64,000 bases of DNA from Ryuthela nishihirai. Lineage: Eukaryota > Arthropoda > Arachnida > Araneae > Heptathelidae. The position numbers were made by a program, and so were the translations under genes. This document shows positions 1 to 9,899 of this stretch, in pieces. The notes beneath the pieces were generated by a model. That model did no database searches. It was not told where the DNA came from and saw only the letters and a program-made list of their open reading frames with translations. Within the stretch, counting starts at the first letter, position 1. The number at the start of each line of letters is the position of its first letter. The DNA lies in assembly GCA_038380435.1 (NCBI GenBank), contig JAWZYU010000025.1:50414691-50478690 (forward strand), in the 5' to 3' direction.

Positions 1-890
1 AGTGCAAGTGCCCCCTGGACAATAGTAGCTCTCTACAAGATCTCGCGTCTCTCGTCACTTGGCGGCCAGATGCCCCCTTTCTACAGCTCAGCCAATCAAG
101 TGAGGGGACAGAGCGAAAGAGTGGTGAGGGCTCATATTGCTGGCGAGCATTTTCTCTAATGGCTTTTATTGAAGGAACAGTAGAGGAGCAGCAGCAGAGA
201 GAGGTGTAGTGATGGAGCTGAGGCCTGAGCCTACGTCAGAGTCAAGGGACGAGGATGATTCCGCATGATGGTCAGGGAACCACGTGCTTCTGCTGCTTTT
301 AGCGGCAATGAAATAGAAGAGATTAGGGCTGAGCAATCATTGAGAGATGAAAGGAGACGGCTCCGGTATGGTGAGGGGGGAGGGGCCGAAGTGTGTGGGG
401 GGGATAGAGGTTCCGGGCAGACCTTCTCAGACTAATGGACTGCTAACCGCTAGCACGAGCTAATGGAGGGTAGAGGGAGGGGTGGACGGGGGTGGGGGGC
501 TGTAAATGTTTGGTGGACAGACCTCGTCTAAGTAGGACATAGGGCCACACACTGTTGTCTATACTGATGGAGTTAATGGATTTCTGACTGCCAACAGCTG
601 TGTCGGCTTCGGGAGCTCCGTAGACAAATTTTAGTAAAACAGGGACAGTCAGAGGGAGTGGGGTATCTTGGGAATATTTTACGCTGTAGGTGGGAGTGGT
701 TTTCAATGCTTGAGAAGGTCAAGGTTTACTAGGCAGACGTCAGTTTTATTTTTTATTTGGAATAACGTCGTGAGAACTTATTCCTCGATCTGTCTGTGGT
801 ACTGGTGTCAGAGAAAAAGGTTCCATGACCTTTTATGTCTGACATTTTATTTTTTTGTTTACGAAAACCGTCATTAAAAGTTGCCTTTGT
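1..890. other. No recognised gene; non-repetitive left edge
   Basis: No domain, SINE or transposon signature is visible. The first 460 bases are purine-rich and relatively GC-rich, with CAG-like and GAG-like runs; the rest is mixed. Short open frames here have no recognisable content. It could be host intergenic or intronic DNA. Confidence 0.4.
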
Positions 891-892
891 GA

Positions 893-970
893 GCCATCCC
901 GCGGCTGAGTGGTTAAGCGTGCTGGACTTAGTGATCAAAGGGACCTGAGTTCGATCCCCGAGTAAGGCAC
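893..970 (+). mobile_element. SINE-C, tRNA-like head
   Basis: The stretch starts GCCATCCCGCGGCTGAGTGG and carries an A-box-like GGCTGAGTGG and a B-box-like GAGTTCGATCC, with short arms able to pair as in a degenerate tRNA. It differs from SINE-A and SINE-B heads. It runs directly into a 75-bp tandem array that repeats its B-box half. It is read as the promoter head of a third tRNA-derived SINE; a free tRNA gene is unlikely because the acceptor stem does not close well. Confidence 0.6.
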
Positions 971-1370
971 CTATGTTGGGTTTAAAAATCAGGTTGCTGG
1001 GATTAGTGATCAAAGGGACCTGGGTTCGATCCCCGAGTAAGGCACCCATGTTGGGTTTAAAAATCAGGTTGCTGGGATTAGTGATCAAAGGGACCTGGGA
1101 TTGATCCCCGAGTAAGGCACCCATGTTGGGTTTAAAAATCAGGTTGCTGGGATTAGTGATCAAAGAGACCTGGATTCGATCCCTGAGTAAGGTGCCCATG
1201 TTGGGTTTAAAAATCAGGTTGCTGGGATTAGTGATCAAAGAGACCTGGATTCGATCCCCGAGTAAGGTACCCATGTTGGGTTTAAAAATCAGGTTGCTGG
1301 GATTAGTGATCAAAGGGACCTGAGTTCGATCCGCGAGTAAGGCACCCATGTTGAGTTTAAAAATCAGGTT
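966..1370 (+). repeat. 75-bp tandem array carrying a B-box in each unit
   Basis: The motif GGCAC (or GGTGC/GGTAC) at the same place in each unit recurs at 966, 1041, 1116, 1191, 1266 and 1341, an exact 75-bp period. Each unit joins the 3' half of the tRNA-like head (GATCAAAGGGACCTGGGTTC type, with B-box) to a TTGGGTTTAAAAATCAGGTT segment. That second segment matches the start of the dispersed repeat seen near 49860. Because 75 is a multiple of 3, frames stay open through the array; this does not indicate coding. Confidence 0.85.
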
Positions 1371-1380
1371 CCTACCTGCA

Positions 1381-1715
1381 GTAGGAAATATTAATGTAAA
1401 GAGCCTTTGGCAATGGCAGCAGATTTGAATGTTGTGATGACTCTTATGCTCACAGTTAATAGGGAACAGTGAATGGCAACAATAAATTTAGCAGCGACTA
1501 TGATTTCTCGTAGGAATAGCATGGTGAATATGCTTTTTTTTTGTAGCAAGCCCCCCTTTTGGAATTTCGACTTGAAATTCATCACTACAACCCAGAACAC
1601 AACCAGAAACACTCTGTGAAATTTTAAAACGTCTACCACGACTTCCTGATGAGCTATGGCTGATACAGGCACAGAAACAGACAGATAGCTCATATTATTA
1701 TTATAGATGAGTTAA
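1381..1715 (+). mobile_element. Dispersed repeat X, 3' fragment
   Basis: This stretch aligns by eye with 49885-50225: shared blocks include CCTTTGG, GGCAACAATA, a TCTCGTAGGAATAGCAT block, GCCCCCCTTTTGGA and ACAGACAGATAG near the end. The end is an AT-rich ATTATTATTATAG. No coding capacity is visible. The family is not identified; it may be a non-autonomous retroelement 3' end. Confidence 0.6.
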
Positions 1716-1914
1716 TCTAAGACTAGTGGTATTTAGAAAGTGTTAGAATGAAATATTTAAGATTTGGAAATATAGGACCAGTGACTTAGCATGAGCTAAA
1801 ACTAGGAAAGCTCTCACATAACTCTCGCAGATGATTTGTTGATTGACAGGTCATCGCCAAGTCAGCACTTTGGGGATCTATGAGAACAGTTAAACGTCAA
1901 ATCAAACGTCATCT

Positions 1915-2578
1915 CTAGTTGTTTCATAATATCCTCACTTCTCCTCTATTTGTCTCATAATATCCTCACTTCTCCTCTATTTGTCTCATAATATCCTCAC
2001 TTCTCCTCTAGTTGTCTCATAATATCCTCACTTCTCCTCTAGTTGTCTCATGATATCTTCACTTCTCCTCTAGTTGTCTTATGATATCCTCACTTCTCCT
2101 CTAGTTGTCTCATGATATCCTCACTTCTCCTCTAGTTGTCTCATAATATCCTCACTTCTCCTCTAGTTGTTGGGGACACCGATGGGCTTGGAAAGGCCGC
2201 CGTCCGTCGGATGGGACGTTAAGCCGTGGCCCCGTGTGCGAGAGAGCCATACCCTGTGCACATTAAAGAACACGCTGGATGGCCTTGACGGGAGGCTACC
2301 ATCTGTCTCCCAACAGCTGTTCCAGTGGGTCCCCTCCCCCAACCTTCTCTGAGTCTTCGGGGTCCATGTGACCTGGCCATTTAGCCCATGGTGTGCAAAA
2401 AAAGTGCCGCTCAGAGGTAAAACAACCCAACCCAACCCTCTAGTTGTCTCATGATATCCTCACTTCTCCTCTAGTTGTCTCATGATATCCTCACTTCTCC
2501 TCTAGTTGTCTCATAATATCCTCACTTCTCCTCTAGTTGTCTCATGATATCCTCACTTCTCCTCTAGTTGTCACCATA
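1915..2578 (+). repeat. 31-bp minisatellite split by a SINE-A
   Basis: Units of 31 bp of the type GTTGTCTCATGATATCCTCA plus CTTCTCCTCTA repeat from about 1918 to 2170 and resume at 2438 to about 2572. Units differ mainly at TAAT/TGAT and CTAT/CTAG. A SINE-A sits between the two halves. Confidence 0.9.
2171..2437 (+). mobile_element. SINE-A, headless copy
   Basis: Body and 3' tail of SINE-A from GGGGACACCGATGGGC to ACCCAACCCAACC; the tRNA head is missing. CTCTAGTTGT flanks it at 2161-2170 and 2438-2447, consistent with a TSD, although the surrounding tandem repeat would also supply that match. Confidence 0.9.
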
Positions 2579-2690
2579 ACCGGATCTGGAAAAAACAAGG
2601 GAAGGAATGTTGAGCAGGAAAGCCGATCAGCTAAAAATATTTCTGTCCGTTTTATTGGTCACTAAATAATTTCGTGATAAATACTTCTGC

Positions 2691-3130
2691 TACATACACT
2701 GTCTAAATTATTATGAACCTTCATCGTCGCGAAGTACCATCAAACGTGCCAATGTATTCAAAACGTTTTACTGACGTAAGCATTCTACGTCACTACGAAG
2801 TCGTATAAAAGCCATAAAGACATTGATGGAAAGCAAAGTCAAAATGCTGATCTGACTTCGAAAGGGGGCTTATCGTTGGAGCGCGATGAGTAGGAGCATC
2901 GGTAACGGAGTTGATGGAACTCAGCAGAAAATCAGGGGGCACAATATCATCCCAAGTGGATGGATAATGGAGACGATCTTAAAAAACTTCCGCCAATCGT
3001 GACAAATTCTGGAGGAAAAAGGCTGCCGTACAGGTTCGTTGGCACGAACTCTACGGCAAATCAGAGCTGCTATAGTTCATCAGCTGATTGAGATGACTTT
3101 TAGCCAGGGATGGACTTACGCATAAGCTAA
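2691..3130 (+). pseudogene. Possible decayed Tc1-type element, 5' end
   Basis: A TA is followed by CACTGTCTAAATTATTATGA, which resembles a Tc1-family terminal inverted repeat and the CACTGTTGGCC terminus at 61807. Downstream, broken frames contain stretches such as LARTLRQIRAA that recall the N-terminal helix-turn-helix part of Tc1 transposases. No catalytic block or second terminus is seen before the MITE at 3137. The assignment is weak; it may be unrelated sequence. Confidence 0.35.
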
Positions 3131-3136
3131 CTAAGC

Positions 3137-3382
3137 TACAGTCGCTCAAAAAATATCCGAACACTATGGTTGATTACAGAATTCAGAAAAAATATCTGGC
3201 AACGATTTTTTTTAGAAATTATTGATCTGGCAACCTAATTAGTGATCTCCTAATTAGTGATCTTTGTGTCACGTGACACGAAGGTTGCCAGATCACTAAT
3301 TTCTAAAAATAATCTTTGCCAGATATTTTTTCTGAATTCTGTAATCAACTATAGTGTTCGTATACTGTTTTGAGCGACTGTA
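3137..3382. mobile_element. Palindromic Tc1/mariner MITE
   Basis: TA dinucleotides flank termini CAGTCGCTCAAAAAATATCC on the left and its near-perfect complement on the right. About 110 bp of each arm is complementary, meeting at the 14-bp palindrome GTGTCACGTGACAC. The left arm holds an extra tandem copy of an AATTAGTGATC motif. The same terminal sequence recurs at 15395-15433 and 63509. It is a non-autonomous element able to fold into a long hairpin. Confidence 0.85.
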
Positions 3383-4654
3383 CTATCCACTGATTCACAA
3401 GGTGAATGCTGTGATTGTCTGCATAACACAGCAAATATAAAAATACTAAATTTCGAATTCGCTTATTATTTCTTCTGATTATGTTTGTGGGACAGTGTCT
3501 CTGATTGCCTAATGGACGATCCGGTCCCACAAAAAAAAAAAAGATAAAGCTTCTAGAGAAAGATCTTTCACGTCATTAAGACGAATAGTTTTGTTAATTC
3601 TGGATACTAATCGCAATGAAAACAGCTGTTAAGCATTTTCTGCATTGCATTTCATCATTTATTAAAGAAGAAAGCTCGCTTCTCTTCCTCGCTTGTTCTG
3701 TTGCCACTCGTAGGTACATAAACTCGAGTCATTTTCCCGCCGGATGGCGAGCTTCCATTCTGCAGTCATTGATGTCCGTGACACCCGCTTGACGCCATTA
3801 CCGTAATTACACGAACCAAATTGATAATTTAAAATTCCATCAGCGTGATGGACTTAGCAATGCTTGGGAAGGTTATTATAGAGTGGCCAGCAATAAGTCG
3901 AACTTGGAAGCTTGCGAAAGAGTCTTACTTGATTAGATATTTTCTCCAATTAACCAGCCACTTAGTAAAGAACTTGGACACTTTGATCGAAAATAAATAA
4001 TCTCAAGACACTTTGAAGAAGAGATTATGGAAGATTCATGGTCCCTTATGGCAATGCAAGGAGAAATGGGTCTTGAAAGGTAATAATCTGAATTGGGAAG
4101 CAGGTTCTGAAACAAAAGAATTTCAGAGTTGGGAATCTGTCGTAGGAAAGTCTGTGAAGACATATCGGTAGAATTAGTGGTGAAAAATTGAGATTTTATC
4201 TCTGTTTATCTGAACTGTTTGTTTCTCTGTCGCTGCAGCAATCTCTTCTCCTCTCCAATCGTGCATTTTTCTCACTGCATAACTCCGTTTTGATTCGTTA
4301 TCGCTGCTCTCCAAAACACAGTTTGCTATCTATCAAGAAAACAACTGACTGTCATTGATGAAGAATCAGATTATCGCCAAGTACCCAAGATGTGCGGACT
4401 TAGCATATCCTTATCACTTAAGCGAGATGAGAATTATGCCAGGGCAACTGAGTGTCTTTTGTGAATAGTTTTGGATTAAAAGTCAAACTTATTATCTGCA
4501 GAGTTCGTTGGAAACTAACGTTACAACTATTACAAGAAATTTTAAGATTTCCGTTAGGGAAATATTTGTATATATTTGTAATAATCACGGCTAATGTCTT
4601 ACCCTGAAACTTTCAATTGTAGGTGGTGATGGAAAGGGTGGGGGGGGGGGGGAT
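3383..4654. other. No recognised feature
   Basis: AT-rich sequence with short open frames only. A stretch at 3690-3800 is locally more GC-rich, with no identifiable motif. A G-run near 4640 precedes degenerate repeats. Confidence 0.4.
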
Positions 4655-4715
4655 TTTACATATTGAATCTAATGAGTGTTGGCATGTTTGAATCTATGGG
4701 GGATTGGCAGTTTGA
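4655..4715 (+). repeat. Degenerate GCATGTTTGA tandem repeat, left part
   Basis: Contains GAATCTAATGAGTGTTGGCA and TGTTTGAATCTATG, the same motif series that resumes at 5620 after the SINE-A cluster. Confidence 0.5.
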
Positions 4716-4807
4716 GTTGGATTGGGTTGTTTTAGCCTGAGCGGCACATTTTTAAAAACAAAGGTCTAAATGGCCAAGTCAGAAGGACCCGGAAGGCTGA
4801 GAAAAGG
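4716..4807 (-). mobile_element. SINE-A, 3'-end fragment
   Basis: Only the tail region is present (GGATTGGGTTGTTTTAGCCT through GGCTGAGAAAAGG on the plus strand). It joins directly to the tail of the next copy. Confidence 0.8.
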
Positions 4808-5091
4808 TTGGGTTGGGTTGTTTTACCTCTGAGCGGCACATTTTTTGCACACCATGGACTAAATGGTCAGGTCACATGGACCCCGAAGGCTCAGAGAAGG
4901 TTGGGGGAGGGGACCCACTAGAACAGCTGTTGGGAGACAGATGGTAGTCTCCCGTCAAGGCCATACAGTGTGTTCTTTAACGTGCACAGGGTATGGCTCT
5001 CCCGCACACGGGACCACGGCTTAACGTCCCATCCGACGGACGGCGGCCTTTCCAAGCCCATTGGTGTCCCCGTACTGACCGTGGGCAGGGT
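4808..5091 (-). mobile_element. SINE-A, headless copy in a head-to-tail cluster
   Basis: Complete body from the TTGGGTTGGG tail to GACCGTGGGCAGGG, where the next copy's tail begins. The tRNA-like head is missing, so the unit is a body-only module. Confidence 0.9.
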
Positions 5092-5405
5092 TGGGTTGGG
5101 TCGTTTTACCTCTGAGCGGCACTTTTTTGCACACCATGGGCTAAATGGCCAGGTCACATGGACCCCGAAGGCTCAGAGAAGGTTGGGGGAGGGGACCCAC
5201 TGGAACAGCTGTTGGGAGACAGATGTATCCCAACAAAAATAGCCTCCCGTCAAGGCCATCCAGTGTGTTCTTTAACGTGCACAGGGTATGGCTCTCCCGC
5301 ACACGGGGCCACGGCTTAACGTCCCATTCGATGGACGGCGGCCTTTCCAAGCCCATCGGTGTCCCCTACTGACCGTGGGCAGGGCGGGGAATTTTTGCGG
5401 AGATA
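5092..5405 (-). mobile_element. SINE-A, headless copy in a head-to-tail cluster
   Basis: Tail, body and GACCGTGGGCAGGGCGGGGA followed by TTTTTGCGGAGATAG; it stops just before the tRNA-derived region. An ATCCCAACAAAAAT insertion replaces part of the GATGGTAGCC block near 5225. Confidence 0.9.
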
Positions 5406-5620
5406 GAAAATGTTGGGAGAGAGAATCAGTGGCCAGCTGTTGGGATACAGAGAGTAGCTACCCTTCAAAGTCATCTAGCGTGTTCTTCAACATGCGCAGG
5501 GTATGGCTTCCTTGCACACGCAGCCACGATTTAACGTCCCATTCCAGGGTCGGAGGCCTTTCCAAGCCCATCAGTGTCTTCTATTGCCAATGGTTAGGGT
5601 GGTGATTTTTGCGCAGATAG
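5406..5620 (-). mobile_element. SINE-A, old diverged fragment
   Basis: Recognisable from GTTGGGAGAGAGAATCAGTG to GCGCAGATAG but with many substitutions relative to its neighbours. It lacks tail and head and is probably the oldest member of the cluster, into which the others were added or duplicated. Confidence 0.75.
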
Positions 5621-5790
5621 GCATGTTTGTGTTTAATGAGTGTTGACATTGAGTGTGAGTTAGCATGTTTGAGTAAAACGAGGGTAAATATGTTTGATTG
5701 TAACGGGATTTGACATGCCTGAGTGTAATAATGGTTGATATGTTTCAGTCGAATGTGTGGATTTGACATGCTTGAGTCTCTGCCTTTCGA
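5621..5790 (+). repeat. Degenerate ~37-bp GCATGTTTGAGT tandem repeat
   Basis: GACATGCTTGAGT-like motifs recur about every 30-45 bp with changing spacers. The cluster of SINE-A copies splits this array. Confidence 0.55.
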
Positions 5791-5911
5791 GGATTGCATT
5801 AGAAAATACAGGTTATTAAAGCCTTCGAGGGAAAGGATTATATCTCCACCATTTCCTTTGATAGGGTACTGATTATAATGTTTTGGGATATGATAATATC
5901 TTAATTGTGAT

Positions 5912-6297
5912 ATGGGGTGGCTCAGTCGGTAGCGCGCCAGGCTCGTAATCTGTAGTTCCCGGGTTCGAGTCTCAGCTGGGTCAGCGTTGAGATTTATCTC
6001 CGCAAAATTCCACGCCCTGCCCACGGTCAGTAGGGGACACCGATGGGCTTGGAAAGGCCGCCGTCCGTTGGATGGGACGTTAAGCCGTGGCCCCGTGTGC
6101 GGGAGAGCCATACCCTCTGCACGTTAAAGAACACGCTGGATGGCCTTGACGGGAGGCTGCCATCTGTCTCCCAACAGCTGTTCCAGTGGATCCCCTCCTC
6201 CAACCTTCTCTGAGCCTTTGGGGTCCATGTGACCTGGCCATTTAGCGCATGGTGTGCAAGAAAGTGCCACTCAGAGGTAAAACAACCCAACTCAACC
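5912..6297 (+). mobile_element. SINE-A, full length
   Basis: tRNA-like head with A-box TGGCTCAGTCGG and B-box GGTTCGAGTCT, body, and an AACAACCCAACTCAACC tail. A few substitutions (CACGCCC, TGGATCCCC) separate it from the consensus. Confidence 0.93.
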
Positions 6298-6527
6298 TTG
6301 TGTGAGTGTTTACATGTTGTATGAAAAACCAGATATAGCTTTTAGGTTATCTCCGTCCGTTGTTCAAGGAAGTACAGGGTGGTTATAATTAAACTGACAG
6401 TGCTCAAAGCGATGTAGAGAAGGATCTACTCAACAGATCACAGCGAAATGTGGTAGATACCTTAATAAGAACATGGGATAGAGAATCTGCGATTAAAAAA
6501 AATTGTTAGTGTTAGTGCTACCAGGGA

Positions 6528-6728
6528 CCGTCCCGTGGTCGAGTTGTTAGCACGCTTGGCTACTGATCTACGGGACCTGGGTTCGAGCCCCGGATAAGGC
6601 ATGGATGTATGTGTCGTTTTTCTGCTGAGGTCCTGCCATCCTCTCAGACCTTCTACTATGGCATATAAACTGACAGGCTCCTGTCAGACCTCTGTGGCAA
6701 GCAGCTGCTTGAGGGGGTTATTTTATTC
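6528..6728 (+). mobile_element. SINE-B, near full length
   Basis: Head CCGTCCCGTGGTCGAGTTGT (A-box changed to GGTCGAGTTG), B-box GGTTCGAGCCC, body, and end GCTGCTTGAGGGGG followed by TTATTTTATT. Confidence 0.93.
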
Positions 6729-6839
6729 GAAAGTATTTCGAAAGCCACAATACATATACATATATAGAGAGTCATTATAAAATAATACATATTATTAAAG
6801 TGTTATGTTTTATTAAATAATTGACTAACAAAAGTATTT

Positions 6840-7139
6840 TTGTGTCCAAAATATCAAGAAATTCACAAATTTATATTTCATAGCGGCGTGGTGTTAGTAC
6901 CATCGTATGGTGGCGCTAGTACCACATGTAATATATTAAATGCTAAATTTCCAAATTTTTGGATTGATCGAGATGGACCGACTCCCGAGAAGTCCCGACA
7001 TTTTATACCGTGGAACTTTTTTTGGGGGGGGGGGGATTACATTAAAACATCGTTTATTCCCAAAAAAATTTGCAATTTACAGCAATTAAAAGAAAGAATC
7101 ACTGCAGTTGTTTTGCAAGTGTTTCAGCAGACAAACTGA
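6840..7139 (+). pseudogene. C-terminal fragment of a DDE transposase
   Basis: The frame contains FPNFWIDRDGPTPEKS followed by LKERITAVVLQVFQQ. This matches the general layout of the C-terminal part of DUF4817/DDE mariner-like transposases (a W-I-G-R-x-G-P motif, then proline-rich and LDFFLWG motifs, then a helical D/E-L-x-x-R-I segment). The proline-rich and LDFFLWG block is corrupted and replaced by a G-run at 7022-7035. The N-terminal HTH and the first two catalytic aspartates are absent. It is a dead relic of the same superfamily as 41170-42545; direct identity between the two is not high. Confidence 0.55.
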
Positions 7140-7173
7140 GCTGGGAATGGAAGAAAGTTGAATATCACATAAA

Positions 7174-7560
7174 TTGGGTTGGGTTGTTTTACCTCTGAGC
7201 GGCACTTTTTTAGCACACCATGGGGTAAATGGCCAGGTCACAAGGACGCCGAAGGTTCAGAGAAGGTTGGGGGGAGGGGACCCACTGGAAGAGCTGTTGG
7301 GAGACAGATGGTAGCCTCCCGTCAAGGCCATCCAGAGTGTTCTGTAACGTGCACAGGGTATGGCTCTCCCGCACACGGAGCCACGGCTTAACGTCCCATC
7401 CGACGGACGGCGGCCTTTCCAAGCCCATCGGTGTCCCCTACTGACCGTGGGGAGGGCGGGGAATTTTGCGGAGATAAATCTCAACGCTGACTCAGCTGAG
7501 ACTCGAACCTGGGAACTACAGATTACGAGCCTTGCGCGCTACCGACTGAGCCCCCCCCCC
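7174..7560 (-). mobile_element. SINE-A, full length
   Basis: Tail at the left, tRNA-like head at the right, ending in a C-run in place of the CCACCCCCGCC terminus. TCACATAAA on the left and TCACATATA on the right look like a TSD. Confidence 0.93.
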
Positions 7561-8311
7561 TCACATATATTGACGCCACACGTTGAAGTCTGTTGAAAAC
7601 GAAACTTTGACTGTTTATTGACATTTTGTACACAAAATTACTTTGTTACATAATTATTTAATAAAATATAGCACTTTAAAAATATGTATTCTTTTATAAT
7701 AGCACTGTATATATTCCATACATGGGATCTAGTCTTAAAGACCAAGACCAGAAAAGCAGGAAAATTAAATTATGTAGAATTGACAATAAACAAATTTCTG
7801 TTTGTTCATATGAAACCCTGCACAAAAAGTTTAACCCAAATTTTGACGCATCATTTATTCTTAATGCGACCTCTTACAAAAAAAAAAATGATTCAACATT
7901 GGATGGCTAAGCAGTGATTTTCATTTTCGAGCTATGGGGGGGGGGGGATTGGGAAGGTTCCCCCGAAACCAAATCGACAAAATCTAGAGAATTGGCAAAT
8001 TTCGAACGACTTTGTAAAATAAAGTATATAAATAAGATAAGTTGTGAAAATTTAATTGTTTTTGCGAAATTAACGAGAGTTGGCAAAATTGAGACAACTT
8101 GGCAAAATCTTGGAGAATTGGCAAAATTCGAAGCCTCTTAGTAAAATACAGGTGAGTTGTGAACATAGGGACTGTTTTTGTGAAATTTAGGTAAGTTGAC
8201 AAAATCGACGCAACTTAGTAAAATCTTGAGCAGCAGGAGCTCCCCCCCCACCTCGGGGGAACTGAATTCTTGGTACGTCCCTGACGGAGACATAATTAAA
8301 TTTATATAAAG
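7561..8311. other. AT-rich stretch with degenerate short repeats
   Basis: No gene is seen. From about 7975 to 8235 a loose ~25-bp motif (TTGGCAAAATC with GAGAATTGG or GACAACTTGG) repeats with poor conservation. G-run at 7936 and C-run at 8245 flank it in opposite senses. Confidence 0.5.
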
Positions 8312-8325
8312 TAATTATTTTCTCA

Positions 8326-8551
8326 GCCGCTCCGTGGCCGAGTGGTAAGCGCGCTTGGCTTCTGATCTAAGGGAACTGGGTTCGGGGGAACCCATCGGTC
8401 CCCCCATGATAAGTCATGGACGTTTGTGTTGTTTTTCTGCTGAGGTCCTGCCATCCTCACAGACCTTCTACTATGGCTTATAAACTGACAGGCTCCTGTC
8501 AAACCTCTGTAGCAAGCAGCTGCTTGAGGGGGTATTTATTATATTATTTTA
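8326..8551 (+). mobile_element. SINE-B with internal insertion
   Basis: TAATTATTTTCTCA is duplicated at 8312-8325 and 8552-8565, a 14-bp TSD. Inside the tRNA region the B-box is disrupted by GGGGGAACCCATCGGTCCCC, a short inverted-repeat-like insertion at about 8382-8405. Confidence 0.93.
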
Positions 8552-8870
8552 TAATTATTTTCTCACTTGGTAAAATTTGATTTCCGAGGAGTTGGAAAGT
8601 TTTGATTTCCTTCCCACAACCATATTCCTTTCGCTACGTCCCTGATTGGATTCAATTTTAATATCTTTCAGTTTGTTCCCACGTTTGTTTTTAATGAAAC
8701 TGATTTCGAGAAATAATTCTTCACTTAAAGAAGTATGTTGATCCGAAGATTAATTGATCCATTGATCTGAAACCTGAAGAGAAGAAAGATTACGGCTTAG
8801 GTGAGATCAATCACTGCCTTCGGCATCTTTCGTTCTCGCGACCGTCACCCAGAAAACGACTTATAGTGGC

Positions 8871-9229
8871 TTTCGGTTGGGTTGTTTTACCTCTGAGCGG
8901 CACTTTTTTGCACACCATGGGCTAAATGGCCAGGTCACATGGACCCCGTAGGATCAGAGAAGGTTGGGGGAGGGGACCCACTGGAACAGCTGTTGGGAGA
9001 CAGATGGTAGCCTCCCGTCAAGGCCATCCAGCGTGTTCTTTAACGTGCACAGGGTATGGCTCTCCCGCACACGGGGCCACGGCTTAACGTCCCATCCGAC
9101 GGACGGCGGCCTTTCCAAGCCCATCGGTGTCCCCTACTGACCGTGGACAGGGCGGGGAATTTTGCGGAGATAAATCTCAACGCTAACCCAGCTGGGACTC
9201 GAACCTGGGAACTACAGATTACGAGCCTT
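8871..9229 (-). mobile_element. SINE-A lacking the outer part of its head
   Basis: Truncated at GATTACGAGCC within the anticodon region. The TSD CTTATAGTGGC lies at 8860-8870 and 9230-9240. The right copy is followed by two more TTCTTATAGTG(G/A)CAGTA motifs separated by short C-rich spacers, so the TSD side has been tandemly copied. Confidence 0.92.
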
Positions 9230-9302
9230 CTTATAGTGGCAGTAACCCCGCCTTCTTATAGTGGCAGTACCCCCCCCCCCCCTTCTTATAGTGACAGTAA
9301 AA
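9230..9302 (+). repeat. Triplicated TSD motif
   Basis: TTCTTATAGTGGCAGTA occurs three times at about 24-30 bp spacing, with ACCCCGCC and a C-run between copies. The C-rich spacers look like remnants of the SINE-A 5' terminus. Confidence 0.7.
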
Positions 9303-9504
9303 GCAATTGCAACATCGCATAGTATAAAATATAAATTGAAATTTTTTTAAATACCAATCGTTCTCCATGTGCTTTAAAATCAAGCAATCAGTCACTGAAT
9401 TCGCATTCATTTCAAAGGAAAATAGGGCTCCGATTTACCCTACAAGATTACGGCGCACTATCTTCCTTTGAAGTAAATACAAATTCGATGACTGAACTGC
9501 TTTA

Positions 9505-9690
9505 GGGTCCATAAGGAAGGAATTCTCTACTTTTTAGGGCCCATAAGGAAGGTATTTAGTACTTTTTAGGGCCCATAAGGAAGGTATTTTCTACTTTTTA
9601 GGGCCCATAAGGAAGGTATTTTCTACTTTTTAGAGCCCATAAGGAAGGTATTTTCTACTTTTTAGGGCCCATAAGGAAGTATGTATTTTT
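9505..9690 (+). repeat. 32-bp minisatellite
   Basis: Six units of GGGCCCATAAGGAAGGTATT plus TTCTACTTTTTA, starting with a GGGTCC variant at 9505. Unit length is 32 bp. Confidence 0.9.
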
Positions 9691-9899
9691 AAAATTTTTA
9701 AATTTATACTTTGAAATATTGTAGTTTCGTAGCTAAGAAAGCCATCAGTGTTGTTACATGATTCTGAAATGTTGCAGTTAATAAAGTAAAGGTAATACTC
9801 AGAGAGTAATGCTCCACATTTTTTTCACTGATCAATATTTATTGTGTAGCATTGTTACTTTTAAAATATATAGGTAGATGATCTGGGAACACAATCTTA

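Larger units (their letters stand above)
6373..7173 (+). mobile_element. Mariner-like relic (DUF4817/DDE family)
   Basis: ACAGGGTGGTTATAATTAAA at 6374 has the form of the terminal repeat of these elements (compare the TACAGGGTGTTTCG terminus at 42545). A C-terminal transposase remnant lies at 6840-7139. SINE-B (6528-6728) lies inside the element and SINE-A (7174-7560) abuts its visible 3' part. The middle, including the first catalytic region, has been lost, and the right terminus was not found. Confidence 0.5.

Noticed and set aside
753..1349. 198-codon minus-strand ORF with a 25-residue repeat
   Set aside because: Product of the 75-bp tandem array, whose period is a multiple of three; not coding.
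2805..2815. TATAAAAG as a TATA box of a host gene
   Set aside because: It lies in a probable Tc1-type relic and no intact downstream ORF exists.
5581..6290. Recurring ~70-180 codon ORFs containing GHGLTSHPTDGGLSKPIG or RAGNFAEINLNADPAGTRTW
   Set aside because: These are translations of SINE-A bodies in different frames and recur wherever a SINE-A lies; they are not genes.
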